From contig JASLAP010000063.1 in NCBI GenBank assembly GCA_030147065.1, positions 1-14,629 of the forward strand: a stretch of 14,629 nt of DNA, read 5' to 3'. Below, one piece after another: positions 1 to 5,746 of the stretch (position 1 is the stretch's first letter; each line of letters opens with the position of its first letter). The position numbers and the translations under genes were made by a program. This DNA is from Pseudonocardia sp. (GTDB lineage: Bacteria > Actinomycetota > Actinomycetes > Mycobacteriales > Pseudonocardiaceae). The notes beneath the pieces are model-generated. The model saw nothing but the letters and a program-made list of their open reading frames with translations, was not told where the DNA came from and did no database searches.

Positions 1-1242
1 TCAGCCCAGGGCGTCGCCGGCCAGGAACAGCTGGGTGGGCTCGGCGCCGGGGTGCAGCACGACGCCGGTGTCGTCGGCGCCCAGCCACAGCGAGCCGCCG
101 CGCTTGATCTCCAGGTCGCCACCCGGCACGGTGACGGAGGCCGCGCCGGCGGTGCACAGCAGGATCCGTGGGCCGCCGTCGGGGACGGCGACGGCGCCGC
201 GGGTGGTGTCCCTACCGGCCGGGCCCTCCCAGCGGCGCAGCAGGAACTCCTCGATCGGGGTGTCGTAGCGGACCCAGTCGCCGTCCGGGCGGCCACGCAG
301 CACCGGCGGCGGGGACGGGGTGAAGTCCAGCACCCGCAGCAGTTCGGGGACGTCCACGTGCTTGGGGGTCAGCCCGCCGCGCAGGACGTTGTCGGAGTTC
401 GCCATCAGCTCGATGCCGGCCCCGTTGAGGTAGGCGTGCAGGTTGCCGGCCGGCAGGAACAGGGCCTCCCCGGGGGCCAGGGTGACCCGGTTGAGCAGCA
501 GCGAGGCCAGCACGCCTGCGTCGCCGGGGTAGCGCTCGGACAGGTCCAGGGCGGTGCGGGCCTCGGTCCGGAAGTCCCCCGTGCCGCCGCCGTCGCCGCG
601 GCCGAGCAGCCGCACGCAGCCGTCCTGCAGGGCCGGGACGAGCTGGTCGAGCGCCGACTGGGGCAGCGTGATCCAGGTGGTGAACAGCGCGCGCAGGCCG
701 TCGGCGTCGGGCTGGGCGGCGAGCAGCCCGGCGTGCCCGTTGAGCTCCGGGACGTCCAGCGCGCGCAGCAGCGGCACGGTGGCCGCCGGGTCGCGGAAGC
801 CGACCAGGGCGTGGAACTCGGTGAGCGCGCAGATCAGCTCGGGCTTGTGGTTGGCGTCGCGGTAGTTGCGCTCGGCCGCCGAGCGGTCCAGCCCGGCCGC
901 GTTCTCCCGGGTGAACCCGGCGCGGGCCTGCTCCAGGCTCGGGTGCGCCTGCAGCGACAGCGGTTCGTCGGCGGCGAGCACCTTGAGCAGGAACGGCAGC
1001 GTGCCCGCCCAGCGGTCGGCCCGGTCCGGGCCGAGCAGCCGGTGCGGCTCGGCGCGCAGCGCGTCGTCCAGCGGGACCCGCCGGCCGTCGGCGTGCACCA
1101 GCCGGGACGGGTCGTCCGGGTGGGCGCCGAGCCACAGCTCGGCCTGCGGGTGCGCCGAGGGCACCTCCTCGCCCAGCAGCTCGGCGATCACCGTGCGCGA
1201 CCCCCACGCGTAGGGACGCACCGCGTTCTCCAGCAGCTCCAC
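1..1242 (-). CDS. manA: Mannose-6-phosphate isomerase, class I (ManA)
   Basis: This enzyme interconverts fructose-6-phosphate and mannose-6-phosphate in the cytoplasm and opens the GDP-mannose pathway. The 413-residue product has type I phosphomannose isomerase features: an N-terminal RPYAWGS segment (residues 9-15), zinc-ligand candidates Q98 and H100 in LSLQAHP, E134 in NHKPEL, H269 in PAGNLHAYL, and the catalytic-arginine region LRGGLTPKH (287-295). Length is normal for the family. The GTG start at 1242 is preceded on the minus strand by AGAGGAG, 11 nt upstream, and the protein aligns with the family from its first residues. It is the last gene of a minus-strand run, 28 bp after the SIS-like gene, so it is probably co-transcribed with pmmA. 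The TGA stop occupies the first three bases of the window, so any downstream gene or terminator is not visible. Identification is firm. Confidence 0.95.
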   Translation of the reverse strand: MELLENAVRPYAWGSRTVIAELLGEEVPSAHPQAELWLGAHPDDPSRLVHADGRRVPLDDALRAEPHRLLGPDRADRWAGTLPFLLKVLAADEPLSLQAHPSLEQARAGFTRENAAGLDRSAAERNYRDANHKPELICALTEFHALVGFRDPAATVPLLRALDVPELNGHAGLLAAQPDADGLRALFTTWITLPQSALDQLVPALQDGCVRLLGRGDGGGTGDFRTEARTALDLSERYPGDAGVLASLLLNRVTLAPGEALFLPAGNLHAYLNGAGIELMANSDNVLRGGLTPKHVDVPELLRVLDFTPSPPPVLRGRPDGDWVRYDTPIEEFLLRRWEGPAGRDTTRGAVAVPDGGPRILLCTAGAASVTVPGGDLEIKRGGSLWLGADDTGVVLHPGAEPTQLFLAGDALG

Positions 1243-1270
1243 GACGGCTCGGACTCCTCTCCCGGTCCGG

Positions 1271-2365
1271 TCAGGCCGGTTCGATGGTGCGGGTGGCCAG
1301 ACCCAGGTACACCGCGGCCACGACGAATCGGGAGGCGAGCACGGCCGCGCGCACCAGTGGCGCGTGCCGCACGTCGCGCGGCACCTCCTCCACCGGGTGC
1401 ACCAGGTCGGCCGAGGGCCACCCGCGCCCGGTCAGGCGCAACGAGACCTGGCCCGGGTCCTCGTCGCCGGTGGCCAGCAGGACCAGCCGCACCGGCGGTG
1501 CGTCGGCCCCGTCGGCCGGGTCGTCGAACGGGTCGCGGAACACGTCGCCCCCCGACGCGTCCCGGTCGACCGCCCGGACCAGCCCGGTCGCGTACACCGC
1601 CGAGGACAGCTCGGCGGCGTGCCCGACCACCCCGGCGTGGGTGGCCAGCGCGTCGACCGCGTGCCCGGCCACCGCGGCGGCCAGCCGGTCGGTGCCCCAC
1701 AGCAGCGGGACGTGCTCGGCCAGCCGCAGTGCCAGCGACTTGGCCGGGTTGAGGAACGGTTCGTGGCCGGGCTGGTTGCGCTCGGCCTCGGCGTCGAGCT
1801 GGTCGGCCAGCGGTTCCAGCCCGCCGTGGCGGGGCAGGTCGAGCAGGTCCAGCACGCCCAGCGTGACCAGCCCGACGGTCAGCGCCCGCGGCAGGTCCAG
1901 CCCCGGCGGCACCGGGATGCGCGGCTCCACCAGCCGGACGCGACCGGCCCCGGCCGAGGCCACCGGGCCCTCGGCGGGCGCGGACAGCAGCACCTCGGCG
2001 CCGCGCCCGACGGCCAGCGCCACCCCGTCGGCCAGCACGGCGTCGTTCGGGTCGGCGCTGTGCGCCACCACCACGTCCAGCGGGCCGATCCAGGGCGGCA
2101 CGGTGTCGGCCAGCACCACCGGCACCGGCGAGGTCGGTCCGAGCAGGGCGACGAGCAGGTCCGCGGCCACCCGGGACGCGCCGGGGCGGCGCAGCAGCAC
2201 CAGCGCCCGCGGTCGGGTCCCGGCCAGGTCGCCGATCCCGGCCTCGAAGGCCCCTTCGGCCGCCGACCGCACCTGGGCACCGGCGGTCGCGGCCGAGCGC
2301 AGGACACCGCCCGTGTCGACGGCGGCCAGCGCCCTCGGGTCGGTCAGCAGCGTGTCGTCGAGCAC
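1271..2365 (-). CDS. SIS-fold, PGI/PMI C-terminal-domain-like protein (TobH / Rv3256c type)
   Basis: This 364-residue protein occupies the position of mycobacterial Rv3256c, between phosphomannomutase and manA. Its C-terminal half resembles the C-terminal domain of dual-specificity phosphoglucose/phosphomannose isomerases, around NPAKSLALRLAEHVPLLWG (206-224). The N-terminal half looks like a decayed SIS domain: where active isomerases have a glycine-rich phosphate-binding loop it has ALVLLRRPGASRVAADLL (54-71), and I see no clear sugar-phosphate site. The context suggests mannose metabolism, but an isomerase reaction is not shown, and a regulatory or degenerate role is possible. The GTG start at 2365 lies 2 bp after the Trm112-like stop codon, which implies translational coupling; there is no strong Shine-Dalgarno sequence. 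Family placement is fairly sure; function is unknown. Confidence 0.85.
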   Translation of the reverse strand: MLDDTLLTDPRALAAVDTGGVLRSAATAGAQVRSAAEGAFEAGIGDLAGTRPRALVLLRRPGASRVAADLLVALLGPTSPVPVVLADTVPPWIGPLDVVVAHSADPNDAVLADGVALAVGRGAEVLLSAPAEGPVASAGAGRVRLVEPRIPVPPGLDLPRALTVGLVTLGVLDLLDLPRHGGLEPLADQLDAEAERNQPGHEPFLNPAKSLALRLAEHVPLLWGTDRLAAAVAGHAVDALATHAGVVGHAAELSSAVYATGLVRAVDRDASGGDVFRDPFDDPADGADAPPVRLVLLATGDEDPGQVSLRLTGRGWPSADLVHPVEEVPRDVRHAPLVRAAVLASRFVVAAVYLGLATRTIEPA

Positions 2366-2367
2366 CG

Positions 2368-2598
2368 TCAGGCGCCGGACGCGGCGGCGGGTGGACCGTC
2401 GGGCGCACCCGGCGGCAGCGTCGCCTCGTCCAGCAGCAGCACCGGGATGCCGTCGGTGACCGGGTACATCCGGCCGCAGGCGGTGCAGGTGAGCACGTCG
2501 GCGTCCGGGTCGTCCGGGGTGCCGGCGCGCAGCGGGGCGTGGTCGTCCGACGGGCAGGCCAGGATGTCCATCAGCTGGGGGTCGAGCTGTACGGCCAT
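2368..2598 (-). CDS. Trm112-family small zinc-ribbon-like protein
   Basis: The 76-residue product has the bacterial Trm112/UPF0434 layout: DPQLMDILACP at the N-terminus, then CTACGRMYPVTDGIPVLLLDEA (38-59). Eukaryotic and archaeal Trm112 proteins are activating partners of methyltransferases; the role of the bacterial family is poorly defined. Three cysteines remain (C15, C38, C41). The usual second cysteine of the first CPxC-like knuckle is absent, since the sequence reads CPSDDHAPL, so zinc binding may be altered. About 15 residues rich in Pro, Gly and Ala extend the C-terminus past the usual end. The ATG start at 2598 has a strong GGAGGAGG Shine-Dalgarno sequence just upstream. The gene lies between pmmA (79 bp away) and the SIS-like gene (2 bp), a common actinobacterial arrangement. 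Confidence 0.88.
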   Translation of the reverse strand: MAVQLDPQLMDILACPSDDHAPLRAGTPDDPDADVLTCTACGRMYPVTDGIPVLLLDEATLPPGAPDGPPAAASGA

Positions 2599-2651
2599 TT
2601 TCTCCTCCTCCGTACGGGGATGTCCGCGATGCTGCCAGGGTGGAGCGCCGC

Positions 2652-2669
2652 GTGCCGCCGATCCGGCAC
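2652..2669. terminator. Small inverted repeat after pmmA
   Basis: GTGCCG and CGGCAC arms of 6 bp flank a 6-nt loop, starting 9 bp beyond the pmmA stop codon. There is no T-run. It may be a weak terminator, an mRNA-stabilising hairpin, or chance in GC-rich DNA. The next gene follows in the same direction, so full termination is not expected. Confidence 0.3.
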
Positions 2670-2677
2670 CCGGTTCC

Positions 2678-4042
2678 CTAACCGCGGACGATCGCCAGCA
2701 CCTCGTCGCGCAGCGCGGCCACCGCGGCTGCGTCGGCCGCCTCCACGTTGAGCCGCAGCAGCGGCTCGGTGTTGGAGGCGCGGAGGTTGAACCAGGAGCC
2801 GTCGGGCAGGAACACGGTCAGCCCGTCGAGCTCGTCGAGCTCGACGCCGTCCCGGCTGCCGTAGGCCTGCTTGATGGCCGCGATCCGCCCGGCCTGGTCG
2901 TGCACCGTGGAGTTGACCTCGCCGGAGGCTGCGTAGCGGCTGTACTCGGCCATGAGCTCCGACAGCGTGCCGTCCTGCTCGCCGAGCGCGGCCAGCACGT
3001 GCAGCGCGGCCAGCATGCCGGAGTCGGCGCGCCAGAAGTCGCGGAAGTAGTAGTGCGCGGAGTGCTCGCCGCCGAAGACCGCGTCGGTCTCGGCCATCGT
3101 CTCCTTGATGAACGAGTGGCCGACCCGGGTGCGGACCGGGGTGCCGCCGTGCTCGCGGACGATCTCCGGCACGGCCCGCGAGGTGATCAGGTTGTGGATC
3201 ACCGCGGAGCCCGGGGCCTTGGCCAGTTCGCGCACCGCGACCAGGGCGGTGATCGCGCTCGGGCTGACCGGCTCGCCGCGCTCGTCGACGACGAAGCAGC
3301 GGTCGGCGTCGCCGTCGAAGGCCAGCCCGATGTCGGCGCCCTCCTCGACCACCCGCTTCTGCAGGTCGACCAGGTTGGCCGGGTCGAGCGGGTTGGCCTC
3401 GTGGTTGGGGAAGCTGCCGTCGAGCTCGAAGTACATCGGGACGACCTCGAGCGGCAGGTCGGCGCCGAGCACCGCGGGCACGGTGTGCCCGCCCATCCCG
3501 TTGCCGGCGTCGACGACCACCTTCAGCGGCCGCGACCCGGTCAGGTCCACCAGCTCGCGCAGGTACTGCGCGTAGCCGCTGAGCTGGTCGGACCCGGTCA
3601 CGGTGCCGCCGCCGGGGCCGGCCGGGACGCCCTGCTCGACCGAGGCGCGCACGGTGGCCAGCCCGGTGTCCTGGCCGATCGGCCGGGCGCCGGCCCGGCA
3701 GAGCTTGATCCCGTTGTACTTCGCCGGGTTGTGGCTGGCGGTGAACATCGCACCCGGGGCGTTGCGCAGGCCGGAGGCGAAGTAGAGCATGTCCGTGCTG
3801 GCCAGGCCGATGTTCTCGACGTCGAGGCCCTGCCCGGTGACGCCCTCGGCGAACGCCGCGGCCAGCTCCGGTGAGCTCTCCCGCATGTCGTAGCCGATCA
3901 CCATCCGGTCGGCCGGGCCGTCCTCGGCGAGCAACAGGCGGGCCGTCGCCGCCCCCAGGTCGCGCACCGTCGGCGCGTCCAGCTGCTCGCCGACCACGCC
4001 GCGGATGTCATAGGCCTTCACGATCGCCGACAGGTCTGCCAC
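2678..4042 (-). CDS. pmmA: Phosphomannomutase / phosphoglucomutase (PmmA, ManB)
   Basis: This enzyme converts mannose-6-phosphate to mannose-1-phosphate, the middle step toward GDP-mannose, in the cytoplasm. The 454-residue protein shows all four alpha-D-phosphohexomutase signatures: the phosphoserine loop TASHNPAKYNG (101-111, Ser103), the metal loop DGDADR (243-248), the sugar-specificity motif GEHSAHYYFRDFW (325-337) with the GEHS form typical of mannose-active enzymes, and the phosphate-binding RASNTEP (421-427). The reading frame stays open further upstream, but homology starts at VADLSAIVKAYDIRG, so I chose the GTG at 4042. A TAGGGT hexamer 8 nt before that GTG fits a leaderless start. 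The stop is TAG. It probably heads the pmmA, Trm112, SIS-like, manA unit. It is orthologous by content and place to M. tuberculosis Rv3257c. Confidence 0.95.
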   Translation of the reverse strand: MADLSAIVKAYDIRGVVGEQLDAPTVRDLGAATARLLLAEDGPADRMVIGYDMRESSPELAAAFAEGVTGQGLDVENIGLASTDMLYFASGLRNAPGAMFTASHNPAKYNGIKLCRAGARPIGQDTGLATVRASVEQGVPAGPGGGTVTGSDQLSGYAQYLRELVDLTGSRPLKVVVDAGNGMGGHTVPAVLGADLPLEVVPMYFELDGSFPNHEANPLDPANLVDLQKRVVEEGADIGLAFDGDADRCFVVDERGEPVSPSAITALVAVRELAKAPGSAVIHNLITSRAVPEIVREHGGTPVRTRVGHSFIKETMAETDAVFGGEHSAHYYFRDFWRADSGMLAALHVLAALGEQDGTLSELMAEYSRYAASGEVNSTVHDQAGRIAAIKQAYGSRDGVELDELDGLTVFLPDGSWFNLRASNTEPLLRLNVEAADAAAVAALRDEVLAIVRG

Positions 4043-4050
4043 GGACCGGA

Positions 4051-4056
4051 ACCCTA
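4051..4056 (-). promoter_or_regulatory. -10 element of a predicted leaderless pmmA promoter
   Basis: The minus strand reads TAGGGT (TANNNT) followed by 8 nt and then the GTG of pmmA. There is no convincing -35 box and no Shine-Dalgarno sequence. The arrangement predicts transcription starting at or next to the GTG. Confidence 0.55.
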
Positions 4057-4096
4057 TCGGTGCGCCCGGTGGCGGCCTGCACCCCGCCCGGCACTG

Positions 4097-4110
4097 CCCC
4101 CGTGCGGGGG
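4097..4110. terminator. GC-rich hairpin directly after DUF3499 gene
   Basis: CCCCC and GGGGG arms around a GTGC loop lie immediately beyond the DUF3499 stop codon on the minus strand. No T-run follows, so this would be an actinobacterial-type hairpin terminator at best. It would partly insulate pmmA, which has its own promoter-like sequence. Confidence 0.4.
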
Positions 4111-4470
4111 TCAGTCGTCGGCGGGACCGGGCAGCACCCGCAGGTGGCCGCGGCGGCCGGTGCCGGTGGTCGGGACCGGGGCCGGCGGGCGGTCCACCCG
4201 GCCGGCCTCGCGGACGGCCTCGGCCAGCGCGGTGAGGTCGTCGCTGGAGGTGTGCGGCGGCGGGGCGAACTCGCCCTCGAAGCGCACCACCTCCCAGCCG
4301 CGCGGCGCGGTGAGCCGGTGGGCGTGCCGGTCGCAGAGGTCGTAGGAGTGCGGTTCGGCCTGGGTGGCCAGCGGACCCACCACGGCCGTGGAATCGGCGT
4401 AGACATAGGTGAGCGTGGCCACCGCGAGTTCGGTGCACCCCGACCGCGAACAGCGCCGCACACTCAACAC
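4111..4470 (-). CDS. DUF3499 family protein (Rv3258c-like)
   Basis: This 119-residue protein of unknown function belongs to an actinobacterial family that sits upstream of phosphomannomutase, as does M. tuberculosis Rv3258c. The N-terminal part is conserved: RRCSRSGC (5-12), AVATLTYVYADSTAVVGPLA, HSYDLCDRHAHRLTAPRGWE. C7, C12, C46 and H49 make a plausible metal-binding set. The C-terminal 30 residues are Pro/Gly-rich and low in complexity. An ATG 12 bp upstream (4482) is also in frame, but TATGGT at 4478-4483 overlaps it and lies 7 nt before the GTG at 4470, so I prefer the GTG as a leaderless start. It is divergent from the zincin-like gene and 68 bp from pmmA. No function can be assigned. 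Confidence 0.88.
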   Translation of the reverse strand: MLSVRRCSRSGCTELAVATLTYVYADSTAVVGPLATQAEPHSYDLCDRHAHRLTAPRGWEVVRFEGEFAPPPHTSSDDLTALAEAVREAGRVDRPPAPVPTTGTGRRGHLRVLPGPADD

Positions 4471-4477
4471 GCCTGCG

Positions 4478-4483
4478 ACCATA
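4478..4483 (-). promoter_or_regulatory. -10 element of a predicted leaderless DUF3499 promoter
   Basis: TATGGT on the minus strand, 7 nt before the GTG at 4470. The hexamer overlaps the alternative ATG start at 4482, and this decides the start choice. Confidence 0.5.
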
Positions 4484-4508
4484 GCGCCTGCACCCGTCCG
4501 ACGGACGA

Positions 4509-4529
4509 CGCGACGCGCGGAGCGTCGCG
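4509..4529. promoter_or_regulatory. Perfect 8-bp inverted repeat in the divergent DUF3499/zincin promoter region
   Basis: CGCGACGC and GCGTCGCG arms flank a 5-nt spacer (GCGGA). The repeat lies between the two divergent -10 elements (26 bp from one, 18 bp from the other), about where -35 regions would be. It is a possible operator for both genes. Chance is a real alternative because the sequence is nearly all C and G. Confidence 0.3.
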
Positions 4530-4546
4530 GCACCCCCGGCGGGTCG

Positions 4547-4552
4547 TAGGAT
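4547..4552 (+). promoter_or_regulatory. -10 element of a predicted leaderless zincin-like gene promoter
   Basis: TAGGAT followed by exactly 6 nt and then the GTG at 4559. No Shine-Dalgarno sequence fits in the 6-nt gap, so a leaderless mRNA is predicted. Confidence 0.6.
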
Positions 4553-4558
4553 CGCGCG

Positions 4559-5038
4559 GTGACCGTGGCCCGTCGCGCCCTGCGCCGCTCGCCCCGCCGG
4601 CGTGACCGGCGGGGCCGTGGCCTGCGCGGACTGCTGTACCCGTCGAGCATGCCCGCCGCCCGGACGCGCGCGGAGAAGTTCGACGCGCTGGTGCTGGAGG
4701 CCCTCGAGCCGATCGAGCTGCGCTGGGGCTCGGAGCTGGCCGAGCTGGACCTGGCCGTCGACGACGTCCCCGAGGTCGACGAGACCTCACCGGACGACGT
4801 GGTGTGGGGCCAGGGCGTGCTCTCCGACATCGGCGTGCCGCTGGCCCGGCTGGTGCCCGCCGGGGTGGACCCGGAGGGGCTGCCGTCGCGGGCCCGGATC
4901 GTGATCTATCGCAGACCCCTGGAGGCCAGGGCGCGCGGCGGCGAGGACCTGTCCGACCTGCTGCACGAGGTGCTCGTCGAGCAGGTGGCGGAGTACCTCA
5001 ACATCGAGCCCGACGCCATCGACGGCGGCGCGGAGTAA
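4559..5038 (+). CDS. Zincin-like metallopeptidase-family protein (Rv3259 type, degenerate active site)
   Basis: The 159-residue protein matches the actinobacterial branch of the zincin-like metallopeptidase family that lies between DUF3499 and whiB2 (Rv3259 in M. tuberculosis). It opens with a very basic stretch, RRRDRRGRGLRG (13-24), then RAEKFDALVLEALEPIELRW (37-56), LARLVPAGVDPEGLPSRARIVIYRRP (95-120), and the helix LLHEVLVEQVAEYLNI (134-149). Zincin proteases need HExxH; here only H136-E137 remain and the second histidine position is V140, so classical zinc proteolysis is unlikely. The GTG at 4559 is chosen from the TAGGAT hexamer 6 nt upstream and from homology over the basic N-terminus. 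It is divergent from DUF3499 and converges on whiB, with a hairpin between. Membership is likely; activity is doubtful. Confidence 0.87.
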   Translation: MTVARRALRRSPRRRDRRGRGLRGLLYPSSMPAARTRAEKFDALVLEALEPIELRWGSELAELDLAVDDVPEVDETSPDDVVWGQGVLSDIGVPLARLVPAGVDPEGLPSRARIVIYRRPLEARARGGEDLSDLLHEVLVEQVAEYLNIEPDAIDGGAE

Positions 5039-5049
5039 CCACCCGATCC

Positions 5050-5110
5050 GTCGAGAACGACGTCACGGTGATCGAGGAGCCCTGTCGATCACCATGACGT
5101 CGTTGTCGAC
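5050..5110. terminator. 61-bp near-perfect hairpin, likely bidirectional terminator
   Basis: Arms of 26 bp (5050-5075 and 5085-5110) pair with only two mismatches (5055/5105 and 5066/5094) around a 9-nt loop (5076-5084). It sits 12 bp past the stop of the plus-strand zincin-like gene and 20 bp past the stop of minus-strand whiB, the ideal place for a shared terminator. Neither side has a long T-run. The arms are much longer than a typical intrinsic terminator, so it may belong to a dispersed palindromic repeat family. Confidence 0.75.
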
Positions 5111-5129
5111 GGGATGGGGTCGCGCAGCG

Positions 5130-5594
5130 TCAGATGGCGCGGCGCAGCCGGCGCCGCTCGCGCTCGGAGAGCCCGCCCCAGATGCCGAAGCGCTCGTCGT
5201 GGGCCAGCGCGTAGTCCAGGCACTCGGCGCGCACCTCGCAGCCCAGGCAGATCCGCTTGGCCTCCCGGGTGGAGCCGCCCTTCTCCGGGAAGAACGCCTC
5301 CGGGTCGGTCTGCGCGCACAGGGCGCGTTCCTGCCAGTCCGGCTCCTCGCCGTCGTCCACGGCGAACGAGCCGAGCACGTCCACCCGGGACAGGTCCGCG
5401 CCGGGCAGCGCGGGCTGCTCCGGCTCGACCGGCTCGGTCCCGGCGTCGACCCACCCGCCGACCGGCGTACCGGTGGTCGGGCCGAACTCCCCGTCCATCG
5501 ACGTCAGGTCCCTCTCCCCCCGCCCGTCCGCTGTCGGCTCCGACGCCCCCTCAGACGTCCCGACCTGCTGCGACGCGATCGCGGCCACGTTCAC
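5130..5594 (-). CDS. whiB: WhiB-family iron-sulfur transcriptional regulator (WhiB2/WhmD type) with long N-terminus
   Basis: WhiB proteins bind a 4Fe-4S cluster through four cysteines and regulate transcription with the sigma factor; the WhiB/WhiB2 class acts in sporulation septation and cell division. From the 5594 start, the ligands are C93, C116, C119 and C125, followed by the GIWGG turn (137-141) and a basic tail, ERERRRLRRA. The segment CAQTDPEAFFPEKGGSTREAK is characteristic of this subgroup. WhiB2 proteins are usually under 100 residues; this frame gives 154. I favour GTG 5594 because GGGAGGT lies 6 nt upstream and the extra codons have about 94 percent G/C third positions against far less at positions 1 and 2. 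ATG 5498 (122 residues) is the alternative. The domain is certain; the start is moderately supported. Confidence 0.9.
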   Translation of the reverse strand: MNVAAIASQQVGTSEGASEPTADGRGERDLTSMDGEFGPTTGTPVGGWVDAGTEPVEPEQPALPGADLSRVDVLGSFAVDDGEEPDWQERALCAQTDPEAFFPEKGGSTREAKRICLGCEVRAECLDYALAHDERFGIWGGLSERERRRLRRAI

Positions 5595-5652
5595 TCGCCC
5601 ACCTCCCCACACCCGGCGAATGGCTGTCCAGAACCAGAATGACAGCAATGTA

Positions 5653-5682
5653 AGTACAGCGCTGTGAGCCCAGCCTTGGCAA
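5653..5682 (-). promoter_or_regulatory. Candidate sigma-70-type whiB promoter
   Basis: Minus-strand TTGCCA (5677-5682), an 18-bp spacer, then TGTACT (5653-5658) give a fair housekeeping-type promoter with a leader of about 50 nt before the GTG at 5594. It lies in the 152-bp region shared with the divergent peptidase gene. Confidence 0.4.
5656..5665. promoter_or_regulatory. Palindrome over the whiB -10 region
   Basis: ACAGCGCTGT is a perfect 10-bp palindrome overlapping the candidate -10 box and spacer of whiB. A looser CTGTC...GACAG repeat lies just downstream (5624-5645). Both are candidate operators; the binding protein is unknown. Confidence 0.3.
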
Positions 5683-5734
5683 GCCGTGGCTGCCGACCGG
5701 GTGACGCGGTCCACCCCATCGGTCGCCCGTTCAG

Positions 5735-5740
5735 CACAAT
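5735..5740 (+). promoter_or_regulatory. Weak -10-like element before the site-2 protease gene
   Basis: CACAAT lies 6 nt before the GTG at 5747. This is the same spacing as the leaderless promoters elsewhere in the window, but the first base departs from TANNNT. No Shine-Dalgarno sequence is seen. Confidence 0.35.
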
Positions 5741-5746
5741 GGACGG

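Noticed and set aside
1364..3874. An 836-codon open frame on the plus strand, antisense to manA, the SIS-like gene, Trm112 and pmmA
   Set aside because: Its translation is rich in Gly, Arg, His, Gln and Val with no recognisable domain, and it runs across four well-supported genes. Long antisense frames are expected at this GC content.
4043..4438. N-terminal extension of pmmA by 132 codons in the same frame
   Set aside because: It overlaps the DUF3499 gene in another frame, has Arg/Pro/Ala shadow composition, and pmmA homology and a -10 hexamer both point to the GTG at 4042.
4509..4558. A -35 box for the zincin-like gene promoter
   Set aside because: No TTGNNN-like hexamer occurs 16-18 bp before TAGGAT; only the -10 can be supported.
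5595..5714. Extension of the whiB frame further upstream to 5714, which adds a hydrophobic stretch like a membrane segment
   Set aside because: It runs through the candidate promoter, the palindromes and a base-composition dip, and lies upstream of a strong ribosome site, so it is probably non-coding.
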